Shown: one piece after another, positions 1 through 8,308 of the stretch | Position numbering within the stretch: the first letter of the stretch is position 1 | Layout of the letters: every line of letters begins with the position of its first letter | NCBI GenBank assembly: GCA_903943625.1 | Contig: CAJAPL010000054.1 | Location: 1-14,972 of the forward strand | Source of the DNA: an uncultured bacterium | GTDB taxonomy: Bacteria > Patescibacteriota > Gracilibacteria > Absconditabacterales > Absconditicoccaceae | DNA: 14,972 bases | Direction: 5' to 3' | Notes under the pieces: model-generated | Told to the model about the DNA's origin: nothing | Seen by the model: only the letters and a program-made list of their open reading frames with translations | Database searches by the model: none | Translations under genes and position numbers: made by a program

Positions 1-2
1 AT

Positions 3-764
3 AAACATTTCGACATTATTGTAAAAAACTTATTAAAACATAAAAATAAGCTAATAGAAATAGAAAAAATCAAAGCTATCTGAAGAAAAATATTGGACAC
101 AGACTACTCAGAAAAGAAGCTATATAAGATAATTTATTACCTGAAGAATAGGGAATACCTTCAAAGTTTAAAAAAAGATATACTACTCGTAAAAGATCCA
201 GAAAAGCAATACACCAACCAACAGCTACTAGAAACTTATTATCGGAATATTTTAAAAAAACATTGTAATGAATTTGTAGTATGAAAACGATATATATGAT
301 GAATCAAGGCCTTAGAGTTAAATCATTCCTCCTATGATATACCAGAAGAAATACTTATAGTAAACTCACAAAAACAATGCACAGAAACAGTAATGTTTGA
401 CAAACAAATACTATTTAAATCGTATTCCTCAGACACAAAAAAGCTATTTTCGGTTTTTTACAAAATGACAAGGAAGATATACATAAAAAATAATGTATTC
501 CCTATAGCAAACACCGAACTTGCAATCTTAGAAAGTCTTTATAACCCATCTGTAATAAATAAGTGATATGCCGATGAATTTATAAAAAAAATATTAAGGA
601 AAAACAAAAATTCCCTAGATACAAAAGTACGGGAACAAATCGTCAAAACATCAAAACATCACAGTAGCATCAATAGACTCTATAAGTTAGCCCAGTGAGT
701 AGACCCAGAGATAACTGAAAAGATAAAGAACATAATCAAAAGGTATAGTTACTTTATCTGATAG
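3..764 (+). CDS. AbiEi-like antitoxin / winged-helix regulator, 5'-truncated by window edge
   Basis: The frame is open from the window edge to TAG at 762-764 if TGA is Gly (about 253 residues visible; true start lies upstream). The N-terminal part (around residues 25-65) looks like a winged helix-turn-helix, with YKIIYYLKNREYL followed by a basic wing. Then comes a segment like the AbiEi core (KRYIGGIKALELNH, then DIPEEILIV), followed by NNVFPIANTELAILESLYNP, which matches the 'IA-pEkAllDlLY' signature of AbiEi-type antitoxins. Family members repress their own operon and neutralise the AbiEii nucleotidyltransferase toxin. Here no AbiEii gene follows: the next gene is lgt on the opposite strand, overlapping this 3' end by 11 bp. 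A partner, if any, must lie upstream of the window. In-frame TGA codons occur at about 81, 285, 300, 303, 564, 696 and 759. Family assignment rests on motif pattern only. Confidence 0.55.
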
Positions 765-1602
765 AAACTTTCTGAGGATTCCTCAAAAGGAAATATAATC
801 ACAGAAAAAAGAAACATATAAAAAACCGCTGACTTTTGGTTAAATATAGGATGAATTCTGATTGGCTATCCATTCTTAAATATTCAAGAAAAAATCTAGC
901 AATACTATATCGCACAAGAAAAAATCAAGTAATATATCCTATTCTATATATTCACTTTCTTATAAACTTTAACAAAATGATAGAGGTAAAGACAAACAAC
1001 AAAAATCACTCAAAGAAACCAGCCAAAAGATTTGTATTTATCCTAAGGAAGCTATCTACATTGTCATAAACATGGAATATATGCAATTTCTGAAATAAAC
1101 TTATAATCCGATTGCTTAATCATCGAAAATCATACGGGACTAAGATACCGTACAACTCTTGGTTTAAAAAGTTTCAAATCCTACCAAACATAATACCCAA
1201 AGGAGTTATCGTCAATATCAGGTCAAGAAGCCGAAGCAATTCAGATTTTTTTAGTTTCCTTTTTCTAGCAAATATAATCATTGAGACTGAGACTCAAACC
1301 ATCCCGCCAATAAAAGACATCCCTCATTTTCGAAACTGTAACATTTCTCTAGGAGAATCAAAATAATACCACAAATCATATATTAATATATGTCATAGCC
1401 TGCCTCATAAAAGAACTCACAATACACAATACAAAATAAGATCGTCTGTATGCTTATCAAGTAGCAAGTGGATTTTAGGATAATTCATAAAGACCTTTCT
1501 TTTTGCCAATAAGTAGAAAAATATATAGGCAGACATAAAAGCAACCACATAGAAAACTCAATACCGATAAATATCTATGGGTCACACAGAAAAAGCTATC
1601 AT
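754..1602 (-). CDS. lgt: Prolipoprotein diacylglyceryl transferase (Lgt)
   Basis: Lgt transfers diacylglycerol from phosphatidylglycerol to the lipobox cysteine of prolipoproteins in the inner membrane. The 282-aa product has the normal family length. It shows the N-terminal SVGPIDIYRYGVFY, then LGGRLGHILIYDLWYY, GGMSFIGGMVG (residues about 94-104), FGRIGNFLNQELYG (139-152) and the C-terminal GFFLVRYSIARFFLEYLR. These match the Lgt signature GRxGNFxNxE and the late R...E pair (R236, E240). Arg141 and Glu149 align with E. coli R143 and E151. The oddity is Ile98 where the family has His (SFHGG, E. coli H103). Several signature glycines, including G143 in GRIGNF, are TGA, so standard-code callers miss the gene and find meaningless plus-strand ORFs at 836-1069 and 1112-1366. 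Start is ATG at 1602; a TATAAT lies only 10 nt upstream (1618-1613) and there is no SD. It converges on and overlaps the upstream plus-strand gene. Confidence 0.9.
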
Positions 1603-1612
1603 TATTTTTTTT

Positions 1613-1647
1613 ATTATAAAACAAAAAATAATCTAAAGATTATTTTT
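1613..1647 (-). terminator. Hairpin terminator of the pilus operon, followed by a TATAAT for lgt
   Basis: A perfect 10-bp stem, AAAAATAATC (1624-1633) with GATTATTTTT (1638-1647), has a 4-nt loop. Read leftward it runs into TTTTTTGTTTT, as expected for a terminator of the gene ending at 1667. Immediately beyond it is TATAAT (1618-1613 on the minus strand), 10 nt from the lgt start, which could be an lgt -10 box giving a very short leader. No convincing -35 was seen. Confidence 0.5.
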
Positions 1648-1666
1648 AAAAAAACAAGGTATAAAA

Positions 1667-2356
1667 TTAATTACCCAGTGTGTTTAAGACTTCTTTTGTA
1701 GTCACTAGCTCATCAAGCAGCCCATTTTTTATAAAATCAAAGTTCCTTATTATCAGATTTTTTTGTGATTGTACGTAATCATATTTGATTTTTACAAAAT
1801 CATAATAATAACTTAATTGATCAAATAAAACCGTCTTGGCATTCATTTTTATCCTATTTTCTCAGGCACATTTTTGAGCATTAATTGATTTTTGTAATGA
1901 CTCATCCATATATTCCTGGTCATATAATGCTATTGATTCAAAAAACTGCCTGTCATATAGATCCTTTTCATCCAAGCAATCATTCATGTCGGACTCCAGC
2001 AATCAAATATCTTGCCTCAAAGCACTCATGGAAAATCAAACATTAGTTAGCAATTGATCAGTATCATTAAGATATTTATCTAGCGTAACTTCTTTCATTG
2101 CGCTAAATTCCAACATGGAAATAATACTTACAGATGCGTGGGTCTTTATACTTTTCAATAGATAAAGTACTCAATCTTGTTGGACATTATTGGTATTATC
2201 AAAACTATTACTAGCAACTCCTCTATGTAATCATATCAAAAAAAGCGATATATTTTCATTCCCCAAAATATAATTAGCAGAAAGAAAATTTGATCCCAAA
2301 AATAATAATGGTATAAACAAAAGAAATAGTGCGGTTTTAATATAGGACTTAAACAT
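1667..2356 (-). CDS. Unknown membrane-anchored or secreted protein in pilus operon (229 aa)
   Basis: Not recognised. The 229-aa product starts at ATG 2356, 23 bp after the PilC-like gene, and ends at TAA 1667-1669. Residues 3-24 form one hydrophobic segment (YIKTALFLLFIPLLFLGSNF) preceded by a lysine, so it is either a signal peptide or an N-terminal anchor. The rest is hydrophilic and helix-prone, with many Asp, Asn, Gln, Tyr and Leu and two isolated cysteines (near C-L-D-E and K-C-A-G). Nothing resembling a pilin prepilin-peptidase site (GFTLIE) was seen. Position as last gene of an assembly-ATPase/PilC operon suggests a role in the pilus or secretion apparatus, perhaps an extracytoplasmic accessory or alignment subunit, but that is inference from context. 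In-frame TGA gives Gly at several places. A terminator-like hairpin lies just downstream. Confidence 0.75.
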
Positions 2357-2379
2357 AAAATCAAATACAGATCTAAATA

Positions 2380-3471
2380 TTATTGTACAACATTAACAAG
2401 TTCTGCCATAGGCAAAAATATTGATCACACGATTCATCATATTATAACAGCAACAAATGCCATTAAGATTGGTTCCAAAGCAGACATCAAAATAGCTATT
2501 CTAGATTTTAATAACGTATCATAAAACACAGAAATTTTCTTCATAGATTCACCGATACTTCAAGTATTTTCTCAAACATTTACTATTTGCACAAGTATAG
2601 GATCAAAAAGACTTGATCATTCCATAGAATCATAGAAGCTAAATCCAGCAGAAATATCATCTTTTATTTCAAGCATTTTTTTCTTATATTGAAAATTTGT
2701 TAATATTCTGGACATTAGTTTTAGTGATATTACTGGATTGACTCAAGCCTGATAAAATTGAGCCAAAGAAGAACAAAATCTGTACATATAAAATGTTTTA
2801 ACCACTCATTTCACAACAGGGATTTTCAAAAGCATCGTATCAATAAATATCTTAAATGGCAAGAAATATTTATACATAAATTGGATACCAATAACTCATC
2901 CAAAAATAAGCATTATAAGGAAAACTCGAGTTTTCTTTAGAAAATCAGATAGCCCAAGCATCAGTCTTGTTATATAAGGAAGTTGGTCTGGCTGTGGGAA
3001 CATAGACACTATACTCGGCATAACAAACACAAGTAAGACTATAACCGCCGCTATAGAGAATAGAATCAAAATAATAGGGTAAGTCAGAGCCTTCTTTATG
3101 CTCTGTCTTATGCTCTGGGTATTTTCAAGTTCATCAGCGATTTGAGATAGTACTTCTGGTAAATTCCCAGTTAATTGAGCTGATCTCACAAGCTCTATTT
3201 CAGAATATCAGAAAAAATAATCATGATTTTCCATTGCTGATGCAAGGTTTTCTCATTGTGTCATCTGCTCTATTAAATCATCTATTATCATACGCAATCA
3301 TCTATGGTCCTCAGACTGTTTAATTGACAAAAGGCAATCTCTGATTCATAGTCACGCATTCTGAGAAATAGCCATTAATCTAAAAAAATTAGTCTTATGG
3401 TTCAGTCAGGGAGCAGAAAACTTTATCATAAGCTTCTCTAGCATTCATCACTTCAATATTTTTTGAGACAT
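2380..3471 (-). CDS. pilC: Type IV pilus / type II secretion inner-membrane platform protein (PilC/GspF family)
   Basis: PilC/GspF proteins sit in the inner membrane and couple the cytoplasmic assembly ATPase to pilus subunit polymerisation. The 363-aa product shows the duplicated family architecture: a first cytoplasmic domain (residues about 25-125, including FFRLMAISQNAGLGI and SAQLTGNLPEVL), a transmembrane segment at about 130-157, a second near 180-200, a second cytoplasmic domain (FCSSLAQFYQAGVNPVISL, then VNVGENTGSIGESMKKI), and a C-terminal transmembrane helix at about 330-358 ending PMAELVNVVQ. The paired 'GExTGxL' motif appears in both halves (degenerate in the first). It is a little shorter than the usual 400 aa at the N-terminus. 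ATG at 3471 is preceded in frame by a stop at 3472-3474, which fixes the start. It follows the ATPase gene by 18 bp. No SD is visible. Confidence 0.92.
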
Positions 3472-3489
3472 TTATTATCAAATTACAAA

Positions 3490-4809
3490 TTAAAAAGATT
3501 TTCATTTTACAAATTTGAAAACCTGATCCATGCTGAGAAGTCATTTTATAACCTTAAACACACCATCTCTTTCAAGGTTTATCATACCACTCTTTAATGC
3601 GGCCTTTTCTATTTCAAACGCTTGCTTTCATTCCAACAACATCGTCTTTATCTCATCGTTATAAGGCATCATTTCAAATATTCCAAGTCTTCACTTGTAA
3701 CCACTTCATCAACAGACAGAGCATGTTTCTCATGTTTCAGGGTCTTTTCAAGTCCCCATATGGATATATCATTCATTTATGAAATCGTTCCATTGCTCCT
3801 GGGAAATCCCCCTACTTATAATTTCTTTTTTTAAAGCACTCTCATCAAAATTACGAAAAGATTCTTTTACATATTCTAGTCTTTTATCTCATTTTATAGA
3901 CACTCTAGCCTTACAACGCTTACAATTTGCTCTACAAAGCCTCTGAGCAATAACCAAATTAAAAGTACCAACAATCATATAAGCCTTAGCTCATAAGTTT
4001 AGGACTCTCGTGATGGTTTCAACCGCAGAGTTTGTATGAACAGTCGAGAATACAAGATGTCAGGTCATCGCAGACTCCATAGCCATATCCAAAGTTTCAT
4101 TATCACGGATTTCTCATACCATCATAATGTCAGGGTCTTGCCTGAGTCAGCCTCTAAGTCAACTGGCAAATGTAAATCATATATCCGCTCTTATCTGAGC
4201 CTGATTAAGTCAGGACATTTTATTTTCTACTGGATCTTCATATGTAATAATATTAACTTCTGGCGTATTTACTTCAGTAAGACAGGCGTAAAGAGTGGTT
4301 GTTTTACCGGATCATGTAGGTCAAGTATTCAAGATAATTCAGTTTGGATATTTCAAATAAGTTTCAAGAATTTGTTGATTACTACCTTCTATACCTAACT
4401 CTGAAAGTGGGGGGATATCTTTTGATTTATCCACGATACGCATTACCAATTTCTCTCACCAAACCGTAGGCAAGGTATTTGCACGCAAATCTATTTCCTT
4501 GTTTGTTTGAGTAACATTTGAAACTCTAGCATCTTGGGGAAGCCTCTTTTCATCGGGTCTCATCTGACCAGATTCGATTTTAAATTTTGATATAATACTT
4601 TCGTGAAGATGTTTAGGATATTGAATCAGTTCTTCCAAAACTCAATCCACTCTGAGTCTTATTCTAGAATAATTTTCCAATGGCTCTATATGAATATCTG
4701 ATGCTCAATCTTCAACCGCAATAGTTAAAAGATTATCAAAAATCTTTACAACATCCGATTGTAAAACTGCCTGATTTAACTTTTCTCTAAATTGAGCTGT
4801 TTCCGTCAT
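3490..4809 (-). CDS. pilB: Type IV pilus assembly / type II secretion ATPase (PilB/GspE family)
   Basis: A hexameric cytoplasmic ATPase that powers pilus extension or secretion together with PilC. The 439-aa product has the GspE core: GASDIHIEP near residue 40 (Asp/His box start), then the Walker A motif G-P-T-G-S-G-K-T at residues 163-170, a Walker B region ending [21 protein letters not shown], and a zinc-binding tetracysteine region (C292, C296, C299, then C363 and C366) followed by the typical [12 protein letters not shown]. It lacks the extra N-terminal GspE-N domain found in longer relatives. Both Walker A glycines (codons at 4321-4323 and 4312-4314) and the glycine of GEIRD (4114-4116) are TGA. 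A stop at 4813-4815 just upstream fixes ATG 4809 as start. It is the first gene of the operon with pilC and the 229-aa gene. A retraction ATPase (PilT) is less likely because of the zinc motif. Confidence 0.93.
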
Positions 4810-4848
4810 TATCTAAAAGCTTTAACTCATATAAATTAGCACAAACTA

Positions 4849-4877
4849 ATTATAACTAATTTATCTCTAAAAAGCAA
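4849..4877 (-). promoter_or_regulatory. Promoter of the pilB-pilC operon
   Basis: On the minus strand TTGCTT (4877-4872) and TATAAT (4854-4849) are separated by exactly 17 nt. This is a near-consensus sigma70-type promoter. It leaves a leader of about 35-40 nt before the ATG at 4809 and lies between the serS terminator and the operon. Confidence 0.6.
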
Positions 4878-4904
4878 AAAATCACAAAACAAATTTTATA
4901 TACA

Positions 4905-4929
4905 AAAATGAGGCTTACTGCCCCATTTT
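4905..4929 (-). terminator. Rho-independent terminator of serS
   Basis: The stem AAAATG-A-GGC (4905-4914) pairs with GCC-C-CATTTT (4920-4929), with one A/C mismatch and a 5-nt loop. Read leftward it ends in a short U run. It lies 41 bp past the serS stop, so it separates serS from the pilus operon. Confidence 0.6.
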
Positions 4930-4969
4930 CTATATTTTCACAAAGTTTGTTTTTTTTATTAAATTTTGG

Positions 4970-6247
4970 CTATTTACCTATATATTCTTTGCCCATATAG
5001 GGAACCAATACATCTGGGATCTTGATTGTTCAATCTTTTTGTTGGTTATTTTCAATTATAGCAATCATAGTTCTTCACATAGCAAAAGCCGTAGCATCAT
5101 TCATATAAACAAACTCCTTTTCTCAATTATTTTTCTTAAATCTAGTATTTAGTCTGCGAGATTGGAAGTCAGTCACGAAATCAGATGTATGTGTTTCTCT
5201 ATAACTGCCTTGCCCTGCCATATAAGTATCCACATCTATGTGTCTATAATCAATGTCTCACATATCTCAAGTACAGCCTTCAATCAAGCGATAAGGCAAT
5301 TTCAAAAGTCCCATCATATATTCTTGCAGTCAAACTATAAGTTCCTGTTCCTGTTCTCAAGTCTCTGGGGTACTAAATGTTTCGATTTCCATTTTATCAA
5401 ATTGATGAACTCTGATTATTCATCTAACATCTTTTCCATAGGTTCAAGCCTCTCTCCTAAAAGCAGTAGAATAGCCCACCATACGGACAGGCAAGTCACT
5501 CTCATCAAACATTTTATCCATATACATTGATCACATAGTGTGTTCAGCGCTTCATACCAAAACCTGTTTATCATCATGTAGACAATATCTCTCATCCATA
5601 GGGTGCAATCTTCACATTTTTTCCATTACTTCCATTTTCATAATCACTGGCGGAAGGAGTGGGACATAGGGAGTATCTTGAATCTTTAATTTCTTTTCTT
5701 TGATTATTTTCTGTATCACTTTCCTATCTCACAATATTCTAAAAGCAAAAGTCATTATTGCTAGTTGCAATAGTACCAAATCTCATTTAATATACGTAAA
5801 TCTTGTTCAAGAAACCTTAGCCCCCGTTTCTTTATCTATGATGTCCCAAAGTTTGCCCAATTCTTCGTGATCTTTGGGGTCAAAATCAAATTTAGGAATA
5901 TCTCAACAAACTTTTATAACAACATTTTTCTCTTCACTTTCTCCTATTGGAGTATCTGGATGATAAAAGTTTGGCATAGTAAGAATAAGTTTATTAAACT
6001 CCTCTACTACTTTATCATAATCCAGTTCTAGTTTCTGTATTTCAGATTTCAATTTTTTAGCTCAATCAAAATCTTTTTTTGCCGCAAATTCCTTTTGTTG
6101 AAATTTCATATCATCAAGCCTCTTTTGAAGATCTCTCCTTTGATCATCTAGACTAAGCATCAAATCCACATCTACGTCCTTGTTTTTATTCTTACATACC
6201 TGCTTGTAAGCCGCCACATCTTCACGCACTTTCTTAATATCTATCAT
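4970..6247 (-). CDS. serS: Seryl-tRNA synthetase
   Basis: Cytosolic class II synthetase charging tRNA-Ser. The 425-aa product has the family's normal length. The N-terminus (MIDIKKVREDVAAY, then DLMLSLDDQRRDLQKRLDDM) is the antiparallel coiled-coil arm that grips the long variable arm of tRNA-Ser. Class II motif 2 appears as [21 protein letters not shown], starting at residue 263. Motif 3 region reads NDATAFAMGRTMIAIIENNQ, and the protein ends with IPDVLVPYMGKEYIGK, a typical SerRS C-terminus. The active-site strand YMAGQGSYRETHTSD is present. Glycines of motifs 2 and 3 include TGA codons, which split the gene in the standard code. It stops at TAG 4970-4972. The upstream region has an AT-rich TATAAA 8 nt before ATG, with a CTGATT 17 nt further up, and no SD, so the mRNA may be nearly leaderless. 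Confidence 0.96.
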
Positions 6248-6433
6248 TTTACTAGTTTATAATTAATAATTAAAAATCAATCAGCTAATATCTGAGTTAT
6301 AACGAAAGATTTAGAGTCACGAAAGCAAATCAGTATAATAACGCAAATCAAAAGACAGGATCATTTTTTCTTGTTCTAATAGAATAAATCCATAGAGTAT
6401 AGTTAACAATTTAGCTTTTTTTTACAATCCCAA

Positions 6434-6820
6434 ATGCAGCAAAACATACCACTAATAATTATATGAATAATAATCTGACTGATAATCGGATACCTTGTAT
6501 CAAAAATATATTTCCAGACAAAGATCAAATGACAAAGGCAAGAAGCAGTTTCTAGATCTCGTTCAGTTTTGCTTGGGAATGTAAATGAAAAAGTTGCTCC
6601 ACTGCTACCAAATTTCCCATATTACTATAAGGACTTGGTATTTGTAGGCAAATGAGTAGATTATATAGTCTTCAACTGATTATCTTCTGGGGACTTGAAA
6701 AATATAGTATTTTTGGAAATCAAGAGCTGAACATCAACACTTAACAGAAACGAAAGAATGATAAAAGAATGTACGGAAAGTAAAAAAGTATATTACGACA
6801 CATACTATGTAAAGAATTAA
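6434..6820 (+). CDS. Small membrane-anchored endonuclease related to archaeal Holliday junction resolvase
   Basis: The 128-aa product begins with a transmembrane helix (residues about 5-24, PLIIIGIIIGLIIGYLVSKI). It then shows SRSVLLGNVNEKVAPLLPNF, KDLVFVGKGVDYIVF and IVFLEIKSGTSTLNRNER. This order (R-x-x-L-x-G...E-x-x-A-P-x-x-P, then K-D-x-x-F-x-G-x-x-x-D-(Y/F)-I-V-F, then E-(V/I)-K-(S/T)-G) is that of the Endonuc_Holl family (Pfam domain for endonucleases related to archaeal Holliday junction resolvase). The E..., D and E-x-K residues would form a PD-(D/E)xK-type metal site. Biological role in the family is poorly known; a role in DNA uptake or repair near the membrane is speculation. Three of its glycines are TGA. 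It is transcribed away from serS and converges with the VanW gene, 10 bp beyond its stop. Confidence 0.8.
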
Positions 6821-6830
6821 CTAAGAACAG

Positions 6831-7904
6831 CTATCTAACAGCGGCATTTTTACTATCATATCTTGAATCAAAAGTCTGAGTACTTTTTGGTTCTCAAGAC
6901 TCTATTTCATATATTTCTTTAACGACTTTAGCCGATAACTTTCATATCTGTTCCTTATTGACATTCACTCATCTAGATGATTTTTGGGGGGTTACAGCGA
7001 CAAAATAATTGAACGATCACTTATCAAGAGTCTTAAAATATATCTCTTGGGGCGATGTATTTTTTATCTCAAATTGTTTACTATTCTGATAGACGGCAGC
7101 ATCATCTCAGTAAATATAATCCGAATAGTAAGCCGTAAGCCATACACTATGTCAGGATCTTTTTAATATCTCTATATCAGGGTTAATAAGGGAGACTCTA
7201 AAAAGCTGGCTAGCAAATCAACAAGTCCCTCAATAAAACATCAAATCTTGAGGTCAGCGTCATTTACAATATCAAGGCAAATAAGAAACATGGTCATTCA
7301 GATTTATTGTTTTTCACGCCGCTAATATAAAGTTATCAAAGCTAGCTAGAGCTACTTTATAATTTTGTTTTGTACAAGGCTTTAGCAAACTCAAATCCTT
7401 ACGTACTACAAAAAATCAAAGCTCTTTAGCTTTTTCATAGTAAATATATTTTATTGGGATTGAAATCTTCTTTCATTGTTGTTGCAAATTAGCCAATAGG
7501 TATTTTTGCCTGTCACTCTTAGGCATAATGGATTTATATGACTGGAAAAAGGGGGTCGTAGATTCATAGGTAAAATTTTTACTAGAATCATTGTAAACCT
7601 CATTAAATCATCACAAATCCGGCCATACCTGGTCTATAATAGTTTTATATGACACATCAGGAAAGTCTTTTCTAAGTAAACATGTTGGAGATAAAATATA
7701 ATTATTTCAGCTAATTTGATATTCACATTTTTCATCCTTAATCAGAATGAGTTTCTTTAATAAAGATATTTTGGGTATTTTTTTACTATATACAGATAAA
7801 GTATTTAAATTTTTCATATAATCCGAAAATCTTAATGTATCTTCAGCAAAACTAAAAGATAGAAGATAAACGGATATAACTAAGATGTGAATAAGATATT
7901 TCAT
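6831..7904 (-). CDS. Secreted VanW-domain protein
   Basis: The 357-aa product starts with a clear signal peptide (MKYLIHILVISVYLLSFSFA, cleavage likely before Glu-Asp), so it acts outside the cytoplasmic membrane. The central and C-terminal part matches the VanW domain: FDNFILAAGKTINLNDHVSY, then a GGTCGFASQLFRV motif around Cys228 (family GGGiCQvsttLyraa), GHSVWLTAYYSDYIYGDDAAV (His252, Asp268; family Hs--v-Yyp-G-DA-V), and QFEIKNTSPQEIYF. VanW proteins occur near vancomycin-resistance genes and in many Gram-positives and CPR. Their biochemical function is not settled, though they are usually linked to peptidoglycan. The first 190 residues, before the VanW domain, are not recognised. In-frame TGA is frequent. 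Start ATG 7904 gives the signal peptide directly. No SD. It converges on the endonuclease gene. Confidence 0.8.
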
Positions 7905-8015
7905 AAGATATAGAGTAATGATAACCTTACGTTACCACAATAAATAGCTCCCTCTAATATTATAAACTATTTAAAAAATTTGTCAAATCTTTGTGGTGTC
8001 AATAATATGTATAAT

Positions 8016-8043
8016 TTGATTATTACACTATACGAAATATAAT
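8016..8043 (+). promoter_or_regulatory. Promoter of the 8.05-8.28 kb RNA
   Basis: TTGATT (8016-8021) and TATAAT (8038-8043) are spaced by 16 nt on the plus strand. The predicted start, near 8050, lies at the beginning of the structured region. Between the VanW gene start (7904) and this promoter nothing else was recognised. Confidence 0.55.
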
Positions 8044-8049
8044 TAGACT

Positions 8050-8284
8050 AACATAGTTACTTATCGTAGTTCTACTACACCTACTAGGTAACCATGTTGG
8101 AGGTATTCCTCCTAAAACACTATCTAGATCTTTTACCCCAAAAGATCAGATGGAATTAGGAGAGCACCGGAAGTTTATTATACAATCTATAGGAAATACA
8201 AAAAAAATGTATTTAAATCGGTTGTATGAAACCGACTCTGGTGCTCTCCAATCTTAAACTAGAGGTATCCCCCTAGTTTTTTTT
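8050..8284 (+). ncRNA. Unidentified structured RNA (about 235 nt)
   Basis: No protein-coding signal, but a series of strong hairpins lies between a promoter and a terminator. From 5' to 3': GTTAC/GTAAC (8056-8060 with 8088-8092) enclosing GTAGT/ACTAC (8066-8078); GGAGG/CCTCC (8099-8112, loop TATT); GATCTTTT/AAAAGATC (8127-8147, loop ACCCC); and a 12-bp helix GGAGAGCACCGG (8159-8170) with CTGGTGCTCTCC (8238-8249, one G-U pair). The last encloses two more hairpins, AAATACA/TGTATTT (8194-8214) and TCGGTT/AACCGA (8218-8235), making a three-way junction. A terminator hairpin follows. I do not see the conserved cores of RNase P RNA, SRP RNA, tmRNA or a T-box. It is intergenic between divergent-facing vanW-like and gltX genes (gltX converges on it), so it is probably a free-standing RNA rather than a leader. 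Could be a very divergent 6S or other housekeeping RNA. Confidence 0.55.
8256..8284 (+). terminator. Rho-independent terminator of the structured RNA
   Basis: The stem AAACTAG-A-GG (8256-8265) pairs with CC-C-CTAGTTT (8270-8279), with one A/C mismatch and a 4-nt loop, followed by an unbroken T run to 8284. It lies 24 bp beyond the gltX stop and could also slow transcription coming from gltX. Confidence 0.75.
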
Positions 8285-8308
8285 ATATTTCGGATATTTT
8301 ATCACCAT

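Noticed and set aside
836..1366. Plus-strand ORFs at 836-1069 and 1112-1366
   Set aside because: They resemble no family and lie opposite lgt, whose conserved motifs are continuous on the minus strand in code 25. They are shadows.
8093..8158. A 21-codon ORF beginning ATG TTG GAG inside the structured RNA
   Set aside because: It has no SD, overlaps two strong hairpins and has no recognisable product, so it is probably chance.
8050..8284. T-box riboswitch or tmRNA
   Set aside because: There is no T-box antiterminator sequence, no downstream same-strand synthetase gene, no tRNA-like 3' end and no tag-peptide reading frame.
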